Made by a program: the position numbers and the translations under genes
Assembly: GCF_005049105.1 (NCBI RefSeq)
Contig: NZ_SUKA01000001.1
Coordinates: 744,001 to 808,000, forward strand
DNA from: Sphingobacterium alkalisoli
GTDB lineage: Bacteria > Bacteroidota > Bacteroidia > Sphingobacteriales > Sphingobacteriaceae
DNA length: 64,000 bases
Direction of reading: 5' to 3'
Shown here: one piece after another, positions 17,267-26,668 of the stretch
How the letters are laid out: each line of letters starts with the position of its first letter
Position numbering within the stretch: position 1 is the first letter of the stretch
The notes under the pieces: generated by a model
The model's input: only the letters and a program-made list of their open reading frames with translations
Told to the model about the DNA's origin: nothing
The model's database searches: none

Positions 17267-18577
17267 TTATTTTACCAACACCGGCTTAATTGCTTCTCCG
17301 CTGATACGAATGACACCATCTTCAGAAATTGTCATGTCGTTGATGTAGGAAGTCCTCGGACCTACGCTATTCATATTCGCATGTGCGTGATAGATGTAGT
17401 TATAACTTCCATCAGCAGTGATAAAAGGAGCGCCATGACCTGTGCCGACTAATCCGGAAGCAGCAGGTTTATCCCTTCGTAGAATCGGATTGCCATTGTA
17501 TTTTTTCCATGGACCCTTAGGTGAATTTGATGTGGCATAACCCACAGCATAATCCTGGCTCTCAAAATGGTTAGCAGAATACATGAGGTAATACATGTTG
17601 CCATGCTTGATCACGGAGGGACCTTCAGTAATCGTTCCTTGCTTCCGTTCCCACGGTTCTTCGGCGCTGATACATTTTGTCAATGTTTCAGTTTTAATAG
17701 TTCTTAAATCATCATTCATCTCAGCCACCCAAATGACGTTTCCACCGGTAAACCGTACATAATATAAGTAGGGCGTACCATCCTCATCAATATACAAATG
17801 GGTGTCAATTGCTTTTTCACTCACAATAGGTGTTTTCTCCTGTTGTATAAAAGGACCTTCAGGTCTGTTAGACGAAGCTACACAGATGTGCTCGTCAACG
17901 GAATAGAACATATAAAATCGATTTTTAGATGCCACATAGTAGACTTCGGGAGCCCAATACCATCTCGTTCCCCACGAGTTTTCGGGCGATAAGGCAAGAT
18001 TTGTGCTGCGCTTCCAATGTTTCAGATCTTCCGATATATAAACTTCAAAACCATTAATCCGGGTTCCGTAGGCATAATATCTACCTTCGTAATACAAAAC
18101 ATAAGGGTCAGCAATAGGTAATTTATCCCCGATTATCTCGTAGGATAGGGGAGCGTCCTCCTTGGCCGGAGTAGCTGTTACCGTGAGGGATTCTGATTTT
18201 CGTCCATAATTATCCATGGCGACGGCTGCAATTTTATAAGTCGCATATCGTGGTAATTTTAATACATAGGAGCTTCTGTTTTCTCCTTCTGTACGTATAT
18301 GAGGCGTAACAGTATGTTCCTCATCCGTTCCCTCCTCTGTATAGGAAATCATCACGGATACCGTCGCTGTTGGATTATTCCAAGTGATCTTGAGTTCGTT
18401 CTTCTTATCCGTTTCTCCTGCGGCTAAATTCGACACGGATGCTACGACGACGGTCTTTTTATCGTCTTCTTCTTTTTCCGTGGGGATCGCATTGCTACTG
18501 CTTTTGCAAGACCAAAGCACTGCAATCGCCAACATAAAATACTTGCTTATCATGAAGTTGAATTTAGTGATATTCAT
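17267..18577 (-). CDS. GH43-family glycosidase with fibronectin-type III-like domain, lipoprotein
   Basis: Predicted surface or periplasmic lipoprotein of 436 residues (lipobox LWSC, Cys24). A fibronectin type III-like beta-sandwich (about residues 45-138) precedes a five-bladed GH43 propeller (about 150-436). The catalytic set is complete by motif: ADPYV Asp157 (base), IDTHLY Asp258 (pKa modulator) and ITEGPSV Glu318 (acid). GH43 enzymes are mostly alpha-L-arabinofuranosidases, beta-xylosidases or arabinanases; the specificity here is unknown. I start at the ATG at 18577 because it opens a lipoprotein signal and lies 7 bp after the preceding stop; upstream in-frame ATGs would overlap the neighbouring gene by up to 68 bp. 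It is the last gene of the PUL A transcript. Confidence 0.9.
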   Translation of the reverse strand: MNITKFNFMISKYFMLAIAVLWSCKSSSNAIPTEKEEDDKKTVVVASVSNLAAGETDKKNELKITWNNPTATVSVMISYTEEGTDEEHTVTPHIRTEGENRSSYVLKLPRYATYKIAAVAMDNYGRKSESLTVTATPAKEDAPLSYEIIGDKLPIADPYVLYYEGRYYAYGTRINGFEVYISEDLKHWKRSTNLALSPENSWGTRWYWAPEVYYVASKNRFYMFYSVDEHICVASSNRPEGPFIQQEKTPIVSEKAIDTHLYIDEDGTPYLYYVRFTGGNVIWVAEMNDDLRTIKTETLTKCISAEEPWERKQGTITEGPSVIKHGNMYYLMYSANHFESQDYAVGYATSNSPKGPWKKYNGNPILRRDKPAASGLVGTGHGAPFITADGSYNYIYHAHANMNSVGPRTSYINDMTISEDGVIRISGEAIKPVLVK

Positions 18578-18584
18578 TCTATTA

Positions 18585-20237
18585 TTAAAATTCAGGCATT
18601 TGGGTAAGTACAGCAGACGGTGTGCCGTTATCGACTTTAGGCCACCCTTCATTATCCCAGTTCACTTTGCCAAGCAGTAGATTACGGGAACCAACGGCAT
18701 TATTCTCTTTGATATAGGCATGATACAGCATCCAATCTACTCCGTTCTTATCTGTGAGGATTCTTGCATTGTGACCGGGGCCAATGTATGTACCATCGCC
18801 TTGTAATACGATCGGATCAAAGCCTGGTGCATTCCATGAATTTACGGTATTCATATCTGTACCTGTGCGCCCCAAATAAGGGCCTGCAAGATTTTTCGAT
18901 CGTCCGACTACCACCTTATAAGAACTGTTCAAACCATCGCAACAACTGCCTACGGACGCAAAGAGATAGTAGTAATCGCCTTTTTTGTGAATGTATGTTG
19001 CTTCAAAGGCGTTACCGGCAACTTTGGTTTTTTTACTTAAATCCTTTACCGCCATACCATCGGCAGTTAGTTCTGTCATATATAATCCATGGAAGCTTCC
19101 CCAAAAAAGGTAGCGTTTTCCGTTTTCTTCGTAAAAGCATGGATCGATGGAATTGTGTACCCCGATTTCAGTACTGATAAATAATTTTCCATTGGGATTA
19201 CCGGCCGGTGGCACAAAAGGCCCCTGAGGTAGATTCGAAACGCCTACGCCGATGCCACATTTAGCGCCTTCGCCCCATTGCGATATGGAATAATACATCA
19301 CATATTTACCATCGAAATAGTTGATGTCGGGTGCCCACATAGCGGGGGCGTCTTTACCGCTGACAACTTCGACAAAATCAGGTCTAGTCGTAAAAACTTC
19401 GCTCACTGTGCCAATACGGTTCCAGTTTATTAGATCGGTGGATTTGTAACCTCTTACGCGTCCGGATGTTACATATGCATAGAATTCATTTCCAACACGG
19501 ATTACCGTCGGATCTGCATAACTCCCAGACATAACAGGGTTTGTAATCGCTATTACGTTGCCTTGTTTTAAGTTGACGGTGTAAGTTCGGGACGAGCCAT
19601 CTTCGCCTTCAATGGTGTACACTACAGGTTTGGAAAAATCATGACGTTGTACGCCACTCAGTTGCTTTACTCCATTTACTTTGGCGGTAGCTTTGCTTTC
19701 GGTGAGGGTGAATGTAGGTTGTAATGCCGTAATGTCAACATTTTTGGGAATTTCATTCTCATTGGAAATCTCGCTCGATTCTTCATCTATCACAACCGGA
19801 AAAAGTGATATTGTTTGATCCGAAAAAGCAAATGTTCGGAAAGTGTTTGCCATCGCTTCTTTCGTGATGTTGACCGTGTAAGCGCGCTGTTTTACATCGC
19901 CAACATATAGATCATAGCCAACTTCATCTGTAAAATCGGTTTCTCCCTTGCCACTTTGCTGCGGCACGCCATCGACTTTAAGAATAGCATCTGCGCTATT
20001 CGTTTTAAATTGCGCAATTAGACGCGATAGATTGACATGCGGAGGAAAGGTCTCCTTGTTCGTAATTGTATTTTTAGCATTATTTACACTCAATATATGA
20101 TTTGTTCCATTTTGATCCACGACCGAAAAGCTGGTAATTTCCCTTTCAATAGTTTTTTCTTCTGTGCCTTTACACGATCCGACAAATGGGATAACAATCA
20201 AGAACAGCAGTATATTAGTCAGTAATTTTTTTAACAT
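18585..20237 (-). CDS. GH43-family glycosidase with two N-terminal beta-domains, lipoprotein
   Basis: Lipoprotein of 550 residues (lipobox VGSC, Cys22). Residues about 30-125 and 130-225 form two related domains, each ending in a YTVN motif (AYTVNITK, TYTVNLKQ), like the DUF5018-type repeats that precede surface glycan-active domains. The GH43 catalytic domain fills about residues 230-550, with SYADPTVIR (Asp242), NSIDPCFY (Asp365) and FEATYIHK (Glu412). It also has GSCCDG, shared with the GH43 at 33427, so these two belong to one subgroup, possibly endo- or exo-arabinanase-like. It follows the DUF4973 gene across a 166-bp gap that contains a hairpin terminator, and precedes the other GH43 gene by 7 bp. 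Confidence 0.9.
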   Translation of the reverse strand: MLKKLLTNILLFLIVIPFVGSCKGTEEKTIEREITSFSVVDQNGTNHILSVNNAKNTITNKETFPPHVNLSRLIAQFKTNSADAILKVDGVPQQSGKGETDFTDEVGYDLYVGDVKQRAYTVNITKEAMANTFRTFAFSDQTISLFPVVIDEESSEISNENEIPKNVDITALQPTFTLTESKATAKVNGVKQLSGVQRHDFSKPVVYTIEGEDGSSRTYTVNLKQGNVIAITNPVMSGSYADPTVIRVGNEFYAYVTSGRVRGYKSTDLINWNRIGTVSEVFTTRPDFVEVVSGKDAPAMWAPDINYFDGKYVMYYSISQWGEGAKCGIGVGVSNLPQGPFVPPAGNPNGKLFISTEIGVHNSIDPCFYEENGKRYLFWGSFHGLYMTELTADGMAVKDLSKKTKVAGNAFEATYIHKKGDYYYLFASVGSCCDGLNSSYKVVVGRSKNLAGPYLGRTGTDMNTVNSWNAPGFDPIVLQGDGTYIGPGHNARILTDKNGVDWMLYHAYIKENNAVGSRNLLLGKVNWDNEGWPKVDNGTPSAVLTQMPEF

Positions 20238-20269
20238 TTTTCTTTTGTTTTAAGTTGTGTAACTTCCTC

Positions 20270-20320
20270 TGTCATTCTGACGATAGAAAGAATCTAAAGA
20301 TCGATCTGTTGAAAGATCTC
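20270..20320. repeat. Possible dispersed REP-like element in PUL A intergenic gap
   Basis: The stretch beginning TGTCATTCTGACGATAGAAA and continuing with AGAATCT resembles, from memory, short intergenic repeats of Bacteroidota that begin GTCATTCTGAGCGAAG. It contains small inverted pairs (ATTCT/AGAAT and AGATC/GATCT). Only one copy is visible in this window, so its repeat status is unproven. Confidence 0.3.
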
Positions 20321-20359
20321 TCTAATGCTGGCGGCGAACAGTAGGAACTTGGTTGATGT

Positions 20360-20397
20360 AAAAAAATGGGGTTGCGCAACGTCGTTGACAACCCCAT
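20360..20397 (-). terminator. Intrinsic terminator/attenuator inside the PUL A operon
   Basis: Read on the minus strand, a 9-bp GC-rich stem (ATGGGGTTG / CAACCCCAT, 20397-20366) with an inner CAAC/GTTG pair is followed at once by a run of T (complement of the A-run 20366-20360). It starts 7 bp after the DUF4973 stop and lies before the two GH43 genes, so read-through would set their expression level. Confidence 0.8.
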
Positions 20398-20403
20398 ATG
20401 TTA

Positions 20404-21417
20404 TTACCATTGAATCTGTTGATCTTCGTCCGGTATCAGGGTGTTCAAGTTACGCTGCATCGCCATCGTACCTGTAGTTTCATACTGTAATCGTAAGCCT
20501 GGCACAGAGGTATAATCTTCAAATTTATAACTAAGTGAAAGTGTAATATATTTACGCTTCAAAAAAGGTCTTGTAGGATCCATGTCCTCATCCAAAATAT
20601 AGTAAGCTTGCTCCGAGCCTACCTCAAACTTATTGTTTGCCGCGTTATCACTCCATATTTCGAGTTTCTTCTTTTGGATATCGATTTGCTCATCGGTAAA
20701 TCTTAAGAAGACTTTATAATATTTACGATCTAGATAATCCACATCTCGTGTACCGGCATAAAAAAAGATGGTTTCGTCATCGACCACATACGCGCGCTGC
20801 TGTGCGGCCGTAAGTGGAGTGGAGGCATTGCCTTCCAAGATTATCCGGAACTGCGCTGCATTATACGTTCCCGAGTACGCATTAAAAGGCATAATACGCA
20901 GCATGGCTCTTTTGTAATGTTTATGTGGATTAATCTGGTAATTTCCTCCTGGATTATCTAAAATCTGTAACGGAAGTACCCATTTTTCCACCTCGTCAAT
21001 ATCCGCCAGTGAGAACTCGATCGGGATATTCACTTGGCTTTGCCCGGCAGGTATCGTGATGCTTTCGGGCATACTATAATGGTTCTGTTCTAATAACTGA
21101 TAAAAAAGTTCTTGTCGATGTCCGAATTGCTCCCGGTTCATAATCGCCAAAGTATCCAAATCGAGACCGATACGCACAGTCCGGTCCTGTGTATTGGGTG
21201 TAGACCCGCTCACGATCAACGGCAGATTAAAGGTCACTTTACCATCTGCTTTGTACCGCACATAAGTCCAGTTCACACCTTCCGTGTTAGGTGGGGCCTT
21301 GAAGGATACCAATTGTTCATACTGTTCATCTTCCCATTCATTGTTGCAGGAGGATAGCAACAAAATGCTGGTTGTGATTGCTAAAAACAGGATATATATC
21401 TTTTTCATGATCTTCAA
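20404..21417 (-). CDS. DUF4973/DUF1735-type surface lipoprotein (candidate glycan-binding protein) of PUL A
   Basis: Lipoprotein of 337 residues (lipobox LLSSC at about 19-23, then NNEWEDEQYE). A DUF4973-like N-terminal region (about 25-130, VSFKAPPNTEGVNWTYVRYKA) precedes a DUF1735-like segment (VEKWVLPLQILDNPGGNY). The C terminus resembles the product at 41262 and ends similarly (RNLNTLIPDEDQQIQW). Proteins of this architecture are encoded after susD in many PULs and are presumed to bind glycan at the cell surface; no enzyme motif is visible. It lies 12 bp after susD and before the intra-operon terminator. Confidence 0.8.
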   Translation of the reverse strand: MKIMKKIYILFLAITTSILLLSSCNNEWEDEQYEQLVSFKAPPNTEGVNWTYVRYKADGKVTFNLPLIVSGSTPNTQDRTVRIGLDLDTLAIMNREQFGHRQELFYQLLEQNHYSMPESITIPAGQSQVNIPIEFSLADIDEVEKWVLPLQILDNPGGNYQINPHKHYKRAMLRIMPFNAYSGTYNAAQFRIILEGNASTPLTAAQQRAYVVDDETIFFYAGTRDVDYLDRKYYKVFLRFTDEQIDIQKKKLEIWSDNAANNKFEVGSEQAYYILDEDMDPTRPFLKRKYITLSLSYKFEDYTSVPGLRLQYETTGTMAMQRNLNTLIPDEDQQIQW

Positions 21418-21429
21418 ATTTATAGTGTG

Positions 21430-23526
21430 TTATTCCGGCATTGTCCAACCTGGATTTTGCGTCAGTTCTTTGTTGCTTCGCAGCTCATTCCAATCGATCG
21501 GCCAAAACCACATTTTCAAGGAGAAAATGGTCGGTAAGGAAGGTACAGGTACGGGTGTATGAAAGTAATCCGGTCTGTCCGACGTAAGCAGCGTATTGCA
21601 GCCGTAGATGGGCGCAGCTTCCTCCTGTGGCGCATCTGTCCAGCGACGCAGATCGTAAAAGCGCTGCCCTTCGGCAAAGAATTCAATCTGGCGCTCGCGT
21701 TTCATCTGGATACGAAATTTGTCCGGATTGCTATACACTTCGCTGGTATAATCTGGCAGACCAGCACGGATGCGAATCGGCTGAATACCTTGCTTCATTT
21801 CCTCAATATCGCGCATAATGGTATGCGTTTTCGAACCGTTGTACGAAGGAATGCTGTGATTTCCGCTCAACTCGTTTAAGGCCTCCGCGTAAATCATCAA
21901 TACTTCGGCATAGCGAATCGCTGGGTCGACCTTCTGTTCGATATTATTTACGTCATAACCGGTATTTTGGGATACAAGGCGTGTATCGTTTGGATGTACA
22001 TATTTTTTGATGCCTATGCCGGTCCGCAACCAATATGTCACACCTGGTCTGTATCCATTTACCGCATCAAAATAATAAAAGATCTGCTTATTTTTATTGG
22101 CGACATCTTCTGGTAACGTCGCATTGTCCAGATGCCATACTGAACCATTGTAGGCTACCGAGGCATAAAAACGGGGCTCGCGACGCACATATTGCTTGTG
22201 CACGCCAACACCTTTACCCACACCCAATTCTGGATAGTCGATTTGTTGCTCTTCTGTCACCACACCTGTAGGACGCGGCAGCGTACTGTATCGACCCGCA
22301 TAGCCCGGCTGACCTTGATACATACTGTTCATCCCTGGGAGATCAGTACCGTCGTTCATGTAATAGGCATCCGCCTGTTTTTGGGTCATGCCATGTGAAT
22401 TGTATCCCCTGGCCTCCGAGCGGGGAAGTTGGTGCAGGACCATGACCCTGATATTCTCGTCACCTTGGTTTTTACCCCGGGTAAAAATAAGTTCCGGATT
22501 CTGAAATTCTGCCACATCGCCGTTAAACAAGGAGCGATAAGATTCATACGGATCAATATCCCGCCAGCCAAGAGGCCAATTATTATCGGAGAAAGTTGGG
22601 GTATATGGCGGTGTTATCGTCGCTGGGTAGAGCACATTCCCCGTCTCCTTACGGTATGCGACATACAGCTGGTAACGCCCCAGATCGATGACATCTTTGG
22701 CTGCTGCTGCTGCCCGAGCCCATTTGGACTCGTCATAGGTTGCAGACAAAAGCGGTTTACCTTTTTTATCCACTAAGCCAGCCGCTACATCCGCTGGCGC
22801 TTTACCATTGAATAATGGACTGGCCGCAAAAAGATATATCTTGGCCCGGAGGGCCAATGCCGCACCGCGCGTAGGTCGGGTGATATTGGTTGTTCCCCGA
22901 GTAAGCGGCAGAGCGTTCGCGGCTTCTGCCAATTCGCTGGTCAGGAAATCTACACATTCATCATATGTATTTCGGGGCAAGGCAAGATTGTCGTAACTCT
23001 CCGTATAATCAAGTCCTTCATCCGGTAAAAGTGGAACAGGGCCAAAATTGCGAATCACAATCCAATAGAAGTAAGCGCGCAGAAATCGGGCCTGGGCTTT
23101 CATATCTTCTTTCTCGACGTCTGAAATCGCCTGATTGAGGTGAATGTTCTGTATAAAGATGGAGCTCTGTCGAATACCATCGTATCCTACGTTCCATATC
23201 CCCCCACTTTCACCGCTTAAACCAGTCTCTACATATTGGCCACGCTTCCAGCGGGCATATTCTTCATTCTCATCACCGTAATACATATCATCCGCAAAAT
23301 TGAACATCACGGACTTTTTGCTACTCACGTCCTGCATGGCATTGGTGCCCAAAAAGCTGTAGGCTCTGGCCAACCAGCGTTCAGTATAATCCCGGTTGGT
23401 AAACACATCCTCGGTTGACATCCGTTCATCAAACAGGTAGTCCGAGTCCAAATATTTCTTACATCCACCCAGGATAAATAACAACCCCAGTATGGATAAA
23501 ATTATCGCATTTTTTTTCATTTTCAT
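21430..23526 (-). CDS. SusD/RagB-family lipoprotein of PUL A
   Basis: Glycan-binding lipoprotein of 698 residues (lipobox ILGGC at about 18-22, then KKYLDSDYLFDE). It has the helical SusD core: ARFLRAYFYWIVIRNFGPVPLLPDEGLDYTESY, with the typical LPDEGL element, then AALALRAKIYLFAASPLFNG, and a C-terminal MKRERQIEFFAEGQRFYDLRRW. At nearly 700 residues it is long for the family, as is its paralogue at 42423. It lies 6 bp after susC. Confidence 0.95.
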   Translation of the reverse strand: MKMKKNAIILSILGLLFILGGCKKYLDSDYLFDERMSTEDVFTNRDYTERWLARAYSFLGTNAMQDVSSKKSVMFNFADDMYYGDENEEYARWKRGQYVETGLSGESGGIWNVGYDGIRQSSIFIQNIHLNQAISDVEKEDMKAQARFLRAYFYWIVIRNFGPVPLLPDEGLDYTESYDNLALPRNTYDECVDFLTSELAEAANALPLTRGTTNITRPTRGAALALRAKIYLFAASPLFNGKAPADVAAGLVDKKGKPLLSATYDESKWARAAAAAKDVIDLGRYQLYVAYRKETGNVLYPATITPPYTPTFSDNNWPLGWRDIDPYESYRSLFNGDVAEFQNPELIFTRGKNQGDENIRVMVLHQLPRSEARGYNSHGMTQKQADAYYMNDGTDLPGMNSMYQGQPGYAGRYSTLPRPTGVVTEEQQIDYPELGVGKGVGVHKQYVRREPRFYASVAYNGSVWHLDNATLPEDVANKNKQIFYYFDAVNGYRPGVTYWLRTGIGIKKYVHPNDTRLVSQNTGYDVNNIEQKVDPAIRYAEVLMIYAEALNELSGNHSIPSYNGSKTHTIMRDIEEMKQGIQPIRIRAGLPDYTSEVYSNPDKFRIQMKRERQIEFFAEGQRFYDLRRWTDAPQEEAAPIYGCNTLLTSDRPDYFHTPVPVPSLPTIFSLKMWFWPIDWNELRSNKELTQNPGWTMPE

Positions 23527-23532
23527 TATTCT

Positions 23533-26500
23533 TTATAGATTAACCTGTAAACCCAATGACAATGTCTGGCTCAAGCCATACACTTTCCCATCTGGATTGC
23601 CCATCTCGGGATCCCAAAGCTTAAATGCGGAGAAAGTAAGCAGGTTTGTGCCAACAAAAAAGATCCTAGCACTATTTAAACGCGCTCTATTGACCCAATG
23701 CTTGGGTAGTGAATAGCCGATATCCAGATTTTTGAGCCGCATATAGGATCCATCCCGTAGCCACAAACTAGACGCTCGGTAATTGTTGGAATTTGCACCA
23801 TAACTCAACCTTGGATAGTCCGCATTCGGATCTTCGTTGACTCCGAGTATCCAACGGTTGCTGTTGGCCAATTCGGTCAGCACATTTCCCCAACCGTCAC
23901 CCCCCTGAAACATATAGACGGATGAACCGTTGATAAAATAACTTGATTTGCCCGCACCTTGAAAAAGAACATTGAGGTCAATCCCCTTCCAGCTGATCGA
24001 CATCCCAAAACCGTAGATCAGGTTGGGGCGTGTAGTAGCACCGATCGCGGTCACGTCTGTCGCATCAACAATCCCATCACCGTTGATGTCCTTATATTTG
24101 ATATCTCCCGGCATCACCTCGCCAAATTGTTGCGTCGGGCTGTTGCGGATGTCGTCATAATCTTTGAACAGACCCAAAGCTACCAGACCACGAGCCTGAT
24201 CCACACGATGTCCTTGTTGTAGGCGGTAATTATATATCGTATTTTGCTCATCACGTGCGAGTATCTCGTTTTTGCTGTACGTCATATTTCCGCGAAGGGT
24301 GAGATCGACCGTATTGAATTTCTGTTTGAAATCAATGTTTCCGTCAAATCCCCTAGATTTCACACTGCCCACATTTGCCTGTGGATTGCTTTCTAGACCG
24401 ACCATATTTGGTAGAAACATCCGTGTCATATAGATGCCGTCCCGACGTTCGTCAAATAGGTCAAATACCCCCGAAATTTTATCGTTAAGGAAAGAAAAAT
24501 CCATGCCCAGGTTTTTCTTTGTAGCCACCTCCCAGGTGACATGAGGAGACGCAACGGACGAATAGCGCATTCCGTTTATCCAAGGTTCATTTTCGGGAAG
24601 AATTTGCGTATTCCCAAACTGATAACCTCCACCAGACATCGTCTCTATATCGTACAGGTAAGGAAAGCGGATAGGATTATTTGAAGGTCCCATTCTGTCA
24701 TTTCCCGTTTTACCGTGCGAGTAACGGATCTTGAACATATTCACCCAGTCCGCCTCTTTCAGAAAAGGTTCCTCGGCAACGTTCCATGCACCAGAGAAAG
24801 CTGGGAAGAACCCAAATCTATTGTCGCGGTGGAAGTTTTCCGAACCGGTGTAACCGAAGTTGAAATCCACAAAATAACGGTTATTAAAATTATAGTTTGC
24901 ACGTCCGGAAATACCCTGTATACGCCGGGCAATACCTCGTTTCAGATCAGATCCAATGCCCTGTGTAAACACTTCAGAGGATTGCATGTATTTGGCAACA
25001 GCGCCAAAATTATGCTTACCTAGTCTTTTGTTGTACAATAAATCCCACTCCAAAAAGTCCCTTCTCGATCCGTCAGAACTGGAAGACTGTGTCATTACTT
25101 GTTCTACCCCTGTTCGAAAGAACACCAGCTCGCCCTGGTTACGGAACCGTTCAATCTTCCAAGTTTCCGGCCGCTTGAAACGGTGTATAGAACTCCAGTT
25201 TTTTGTATCATAACCAAAGCGCCCCACAAAACGTAAGCCCGGGGTGATAAAGTCGAGTTTTTGTTCTAAATTTAGGTTGGTCTGTATATTATTATCCCAG
25301 TTTTCGCGATACCCTGTCATCGTACCCTGTACCCAAGGATTAAGGTTGTCACCCTGTGAAGTCCAAGAAGCAATGCGTCCATCAGTATAGGTTAGAGGCA
25401 TCATGACGGGATTATAGCCCATTAGGGATGTCCAGATGGCATTGGTACCCACTCCCGGATCATTTTCTTTGCGCAAGGAACCCGAAACACCGACACGTAA
25501 CAAAGTCGTTGGCGTAATGTCCATATCCACATTCAACCGATAGGTATAACGTCTGAAATTCGTATTTGTATTGTAATCACTAATGGCGTCATCGACTTTG
25601 TACATGCCCTGCATATTGTGATAAGATCCGCCCACATAATAACGCGCGGTCTTGCCTCCGCCACTCATACTGAGTTGGCTGCGATTGCTATATGTGTTGT
25701 CCCGTAGCAACACATCCATCCAGTCAACACTAGGCAGTAGATCCGGATCTAGACCAAGGCGTAAAATTTCCAGCTCGGCTGCCGAATACAAGGGTTCTTG
25801 ATTACGGGTCGTTTTGGCTTCATTGGCCATGGAGGCATAGGTATATCCATCTGCAAACGTAGGCAGTTTGGTAAATTGGCTGCGAAACCCTTCCAACTTA
25901 GCATTGATGGCGATCTTTCCTTCCTTACCCCGCTTAGTATTGATCAAAACTACCCCATTTGCCCCGCGGCTACCGTAGATAGCTGTGGCGGAAGCGTCCT
26001 TTAGGACCGTAAAGGATTCCACATCCTCTACGTTAACCTCATTCATATCCCGTTCAAAACCATCCACGAGAATCAAGGCTGCACTGCTCGCACCAAAAGT
26101 GGAAATACCTCGTATCCAGAATTCGGAGATTTCGCCCGGTCTGCCGGAACGTTGCATCGCCAAGATACCTGGAACCTGACCGGCCAATGCATCCGCCATT
26201 GACGTTGAGGGGTTGGATTTCAACCGCTCCACATCGACAGTCGTGATCGCCCCAGTGACCGCTATCCGCCGCTCATTGCCCGTAGCTGTAACCACTACCT
26301 GATCGATCACAGAAGACCCAGACTCATTCATCGTCACATCAATCGTTGGTTGTGCATTAAGTAAGACCTCCACTTTATCGTACCCTACATAAGTGAATAC
26401 CAAGGTTTGATACCGCCGTACTTTTAGACTATATAGACCTGCCTCATCGGTACGCGCTCCCAAACCAGGCGCATTACTGATAGATATACTCACCCCCATA

Positions 26501-26640
26501 AGCGGTTCGCTGTTTATATCGGTGACTCTACCCGTGATCGTCACCTCTTCCTGTACCACTTGTTCTGTTCCCTGTTGGGCAAGGGCACGCTGTCCCATGG
26601 CCAGCACAGCAAGGCCGATACATAGTATGTATTTTTTCAT
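23533..26640 (-). CDS. SusC/RagA TonB-dependent transporter of PUL A
   Basis: Outer-membrane importer of 1035 residues. The signal peptide ends at ALA-QQ. A carboxypeptidase-regulatory-like domain (about 35-112, ITGRVTDINSEPLMGVSI) is followed by a TonB-box region (IDQVVVTATG), a plug with VLKDASATAIYGSRGANG, and a barrel whose C terminus is LSLGLQVNL. There is no STN domain, which fits control by a two-component system rather than sigma/FecR. I choose the ATG at 26640 because it starts the signal peptide; an upstream in-frame ATG at 26718 would overlap the IPT/NHL gene and add 26 non-signal residues. The gap to the upstream gene is 28 bp. Confidence 0.95.
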   Translation of the reverse strand: MKKYILCIGLAVLAMGQRALAQQGTEQVVQEEVTITGRVTDINSEPLMGVSISISNAPGLGARTDEAGLYSLKVRRYQTLVFTYVGYDKVEVLLNAQPTIDVTMNESGSSVIDQVVVTATGNERRIAVTGAITTVDVERLKSNPSTSMADALAGQVPGILAMQRSGRPGEISEFWIRGISTFGASSAALILVDGFERDMNEVNVEDVESFTVLKDASATAIYGSRGANGVVLINTKRGKEGKIAINAKLEGFRSQFTKLPTFADGYTYASMANEAKTTRNQEPLYSAAELEILRLGLDPDLLPSVDWMDVLLRDNTYSNRSQLSMSGGGKTARYYVGGSYHNMQGMYKVDDAISDYNTNTNFRRYTYRLNVDMDITPTTLLRVGVSGSLRKENDPGVGTNAIWTSLMGYNPVMMPLTYTDGRIASWTSQGDNLNPWVQGTMTGYRENWDNNIQTNLNLEQKLDFITPGLRFVGRFGYDTKNWSSIHRFKRPETWKIERFRNQGELVFFRTGVEQVMTQSSSSDGSRRDFLEWDLLYNKRLGKHNFGAVAKYMQSSEVFTQGIGSDLKRGIARRIQGISGRANYNFNNRYFVDFNFGYTGSENFHRDNRFGFFPAFSGAWNVAEEPFLKEADWVNMFKIRYSHGKTGNDRMGPSNNPIRFPYLYDIETMSGGGYQFGNTQILPENEPWINGMRYSSVASPHVTWEVATKKNLGMDFSFLNDKISGVFDLFDERRDGIYMTRMFLPNMVGLESNPQANVGSVKSRGFDGNIDFKQKFNTVDLTLRGNMTYSKNEILARDEQNTIYNYRLQQGHRVDQARGLVALGLFKDYDDIRNSPTQQFGEVMPGDIKYKDINGDGIVDATDVTAIGATTRPNLIYGFGMSISWKGIDLNVLFQGAGKSSYFINGSSVYMFQGGDGWGNVLTELANSNRWILGVNEDPNADYPRLSYGANSNNYRASSLWLRDGSYMRLKNLDIGYSLPKHWVNRARLNSARIFFVGTNLLTFSAFKLWDPEMGNPDGKVYGLSQTLSLGLQVNL

Positions 26641-26668
26641 TATCTGTATGTATTTAATAATTGGTTTT

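Noticed and set aside
18578..18652. Upstream start for the GH43 gene at 17267
   Set aside because: It would overlap the preceding GH43 gene and bury the lipoprotein signal behind 25 residues.
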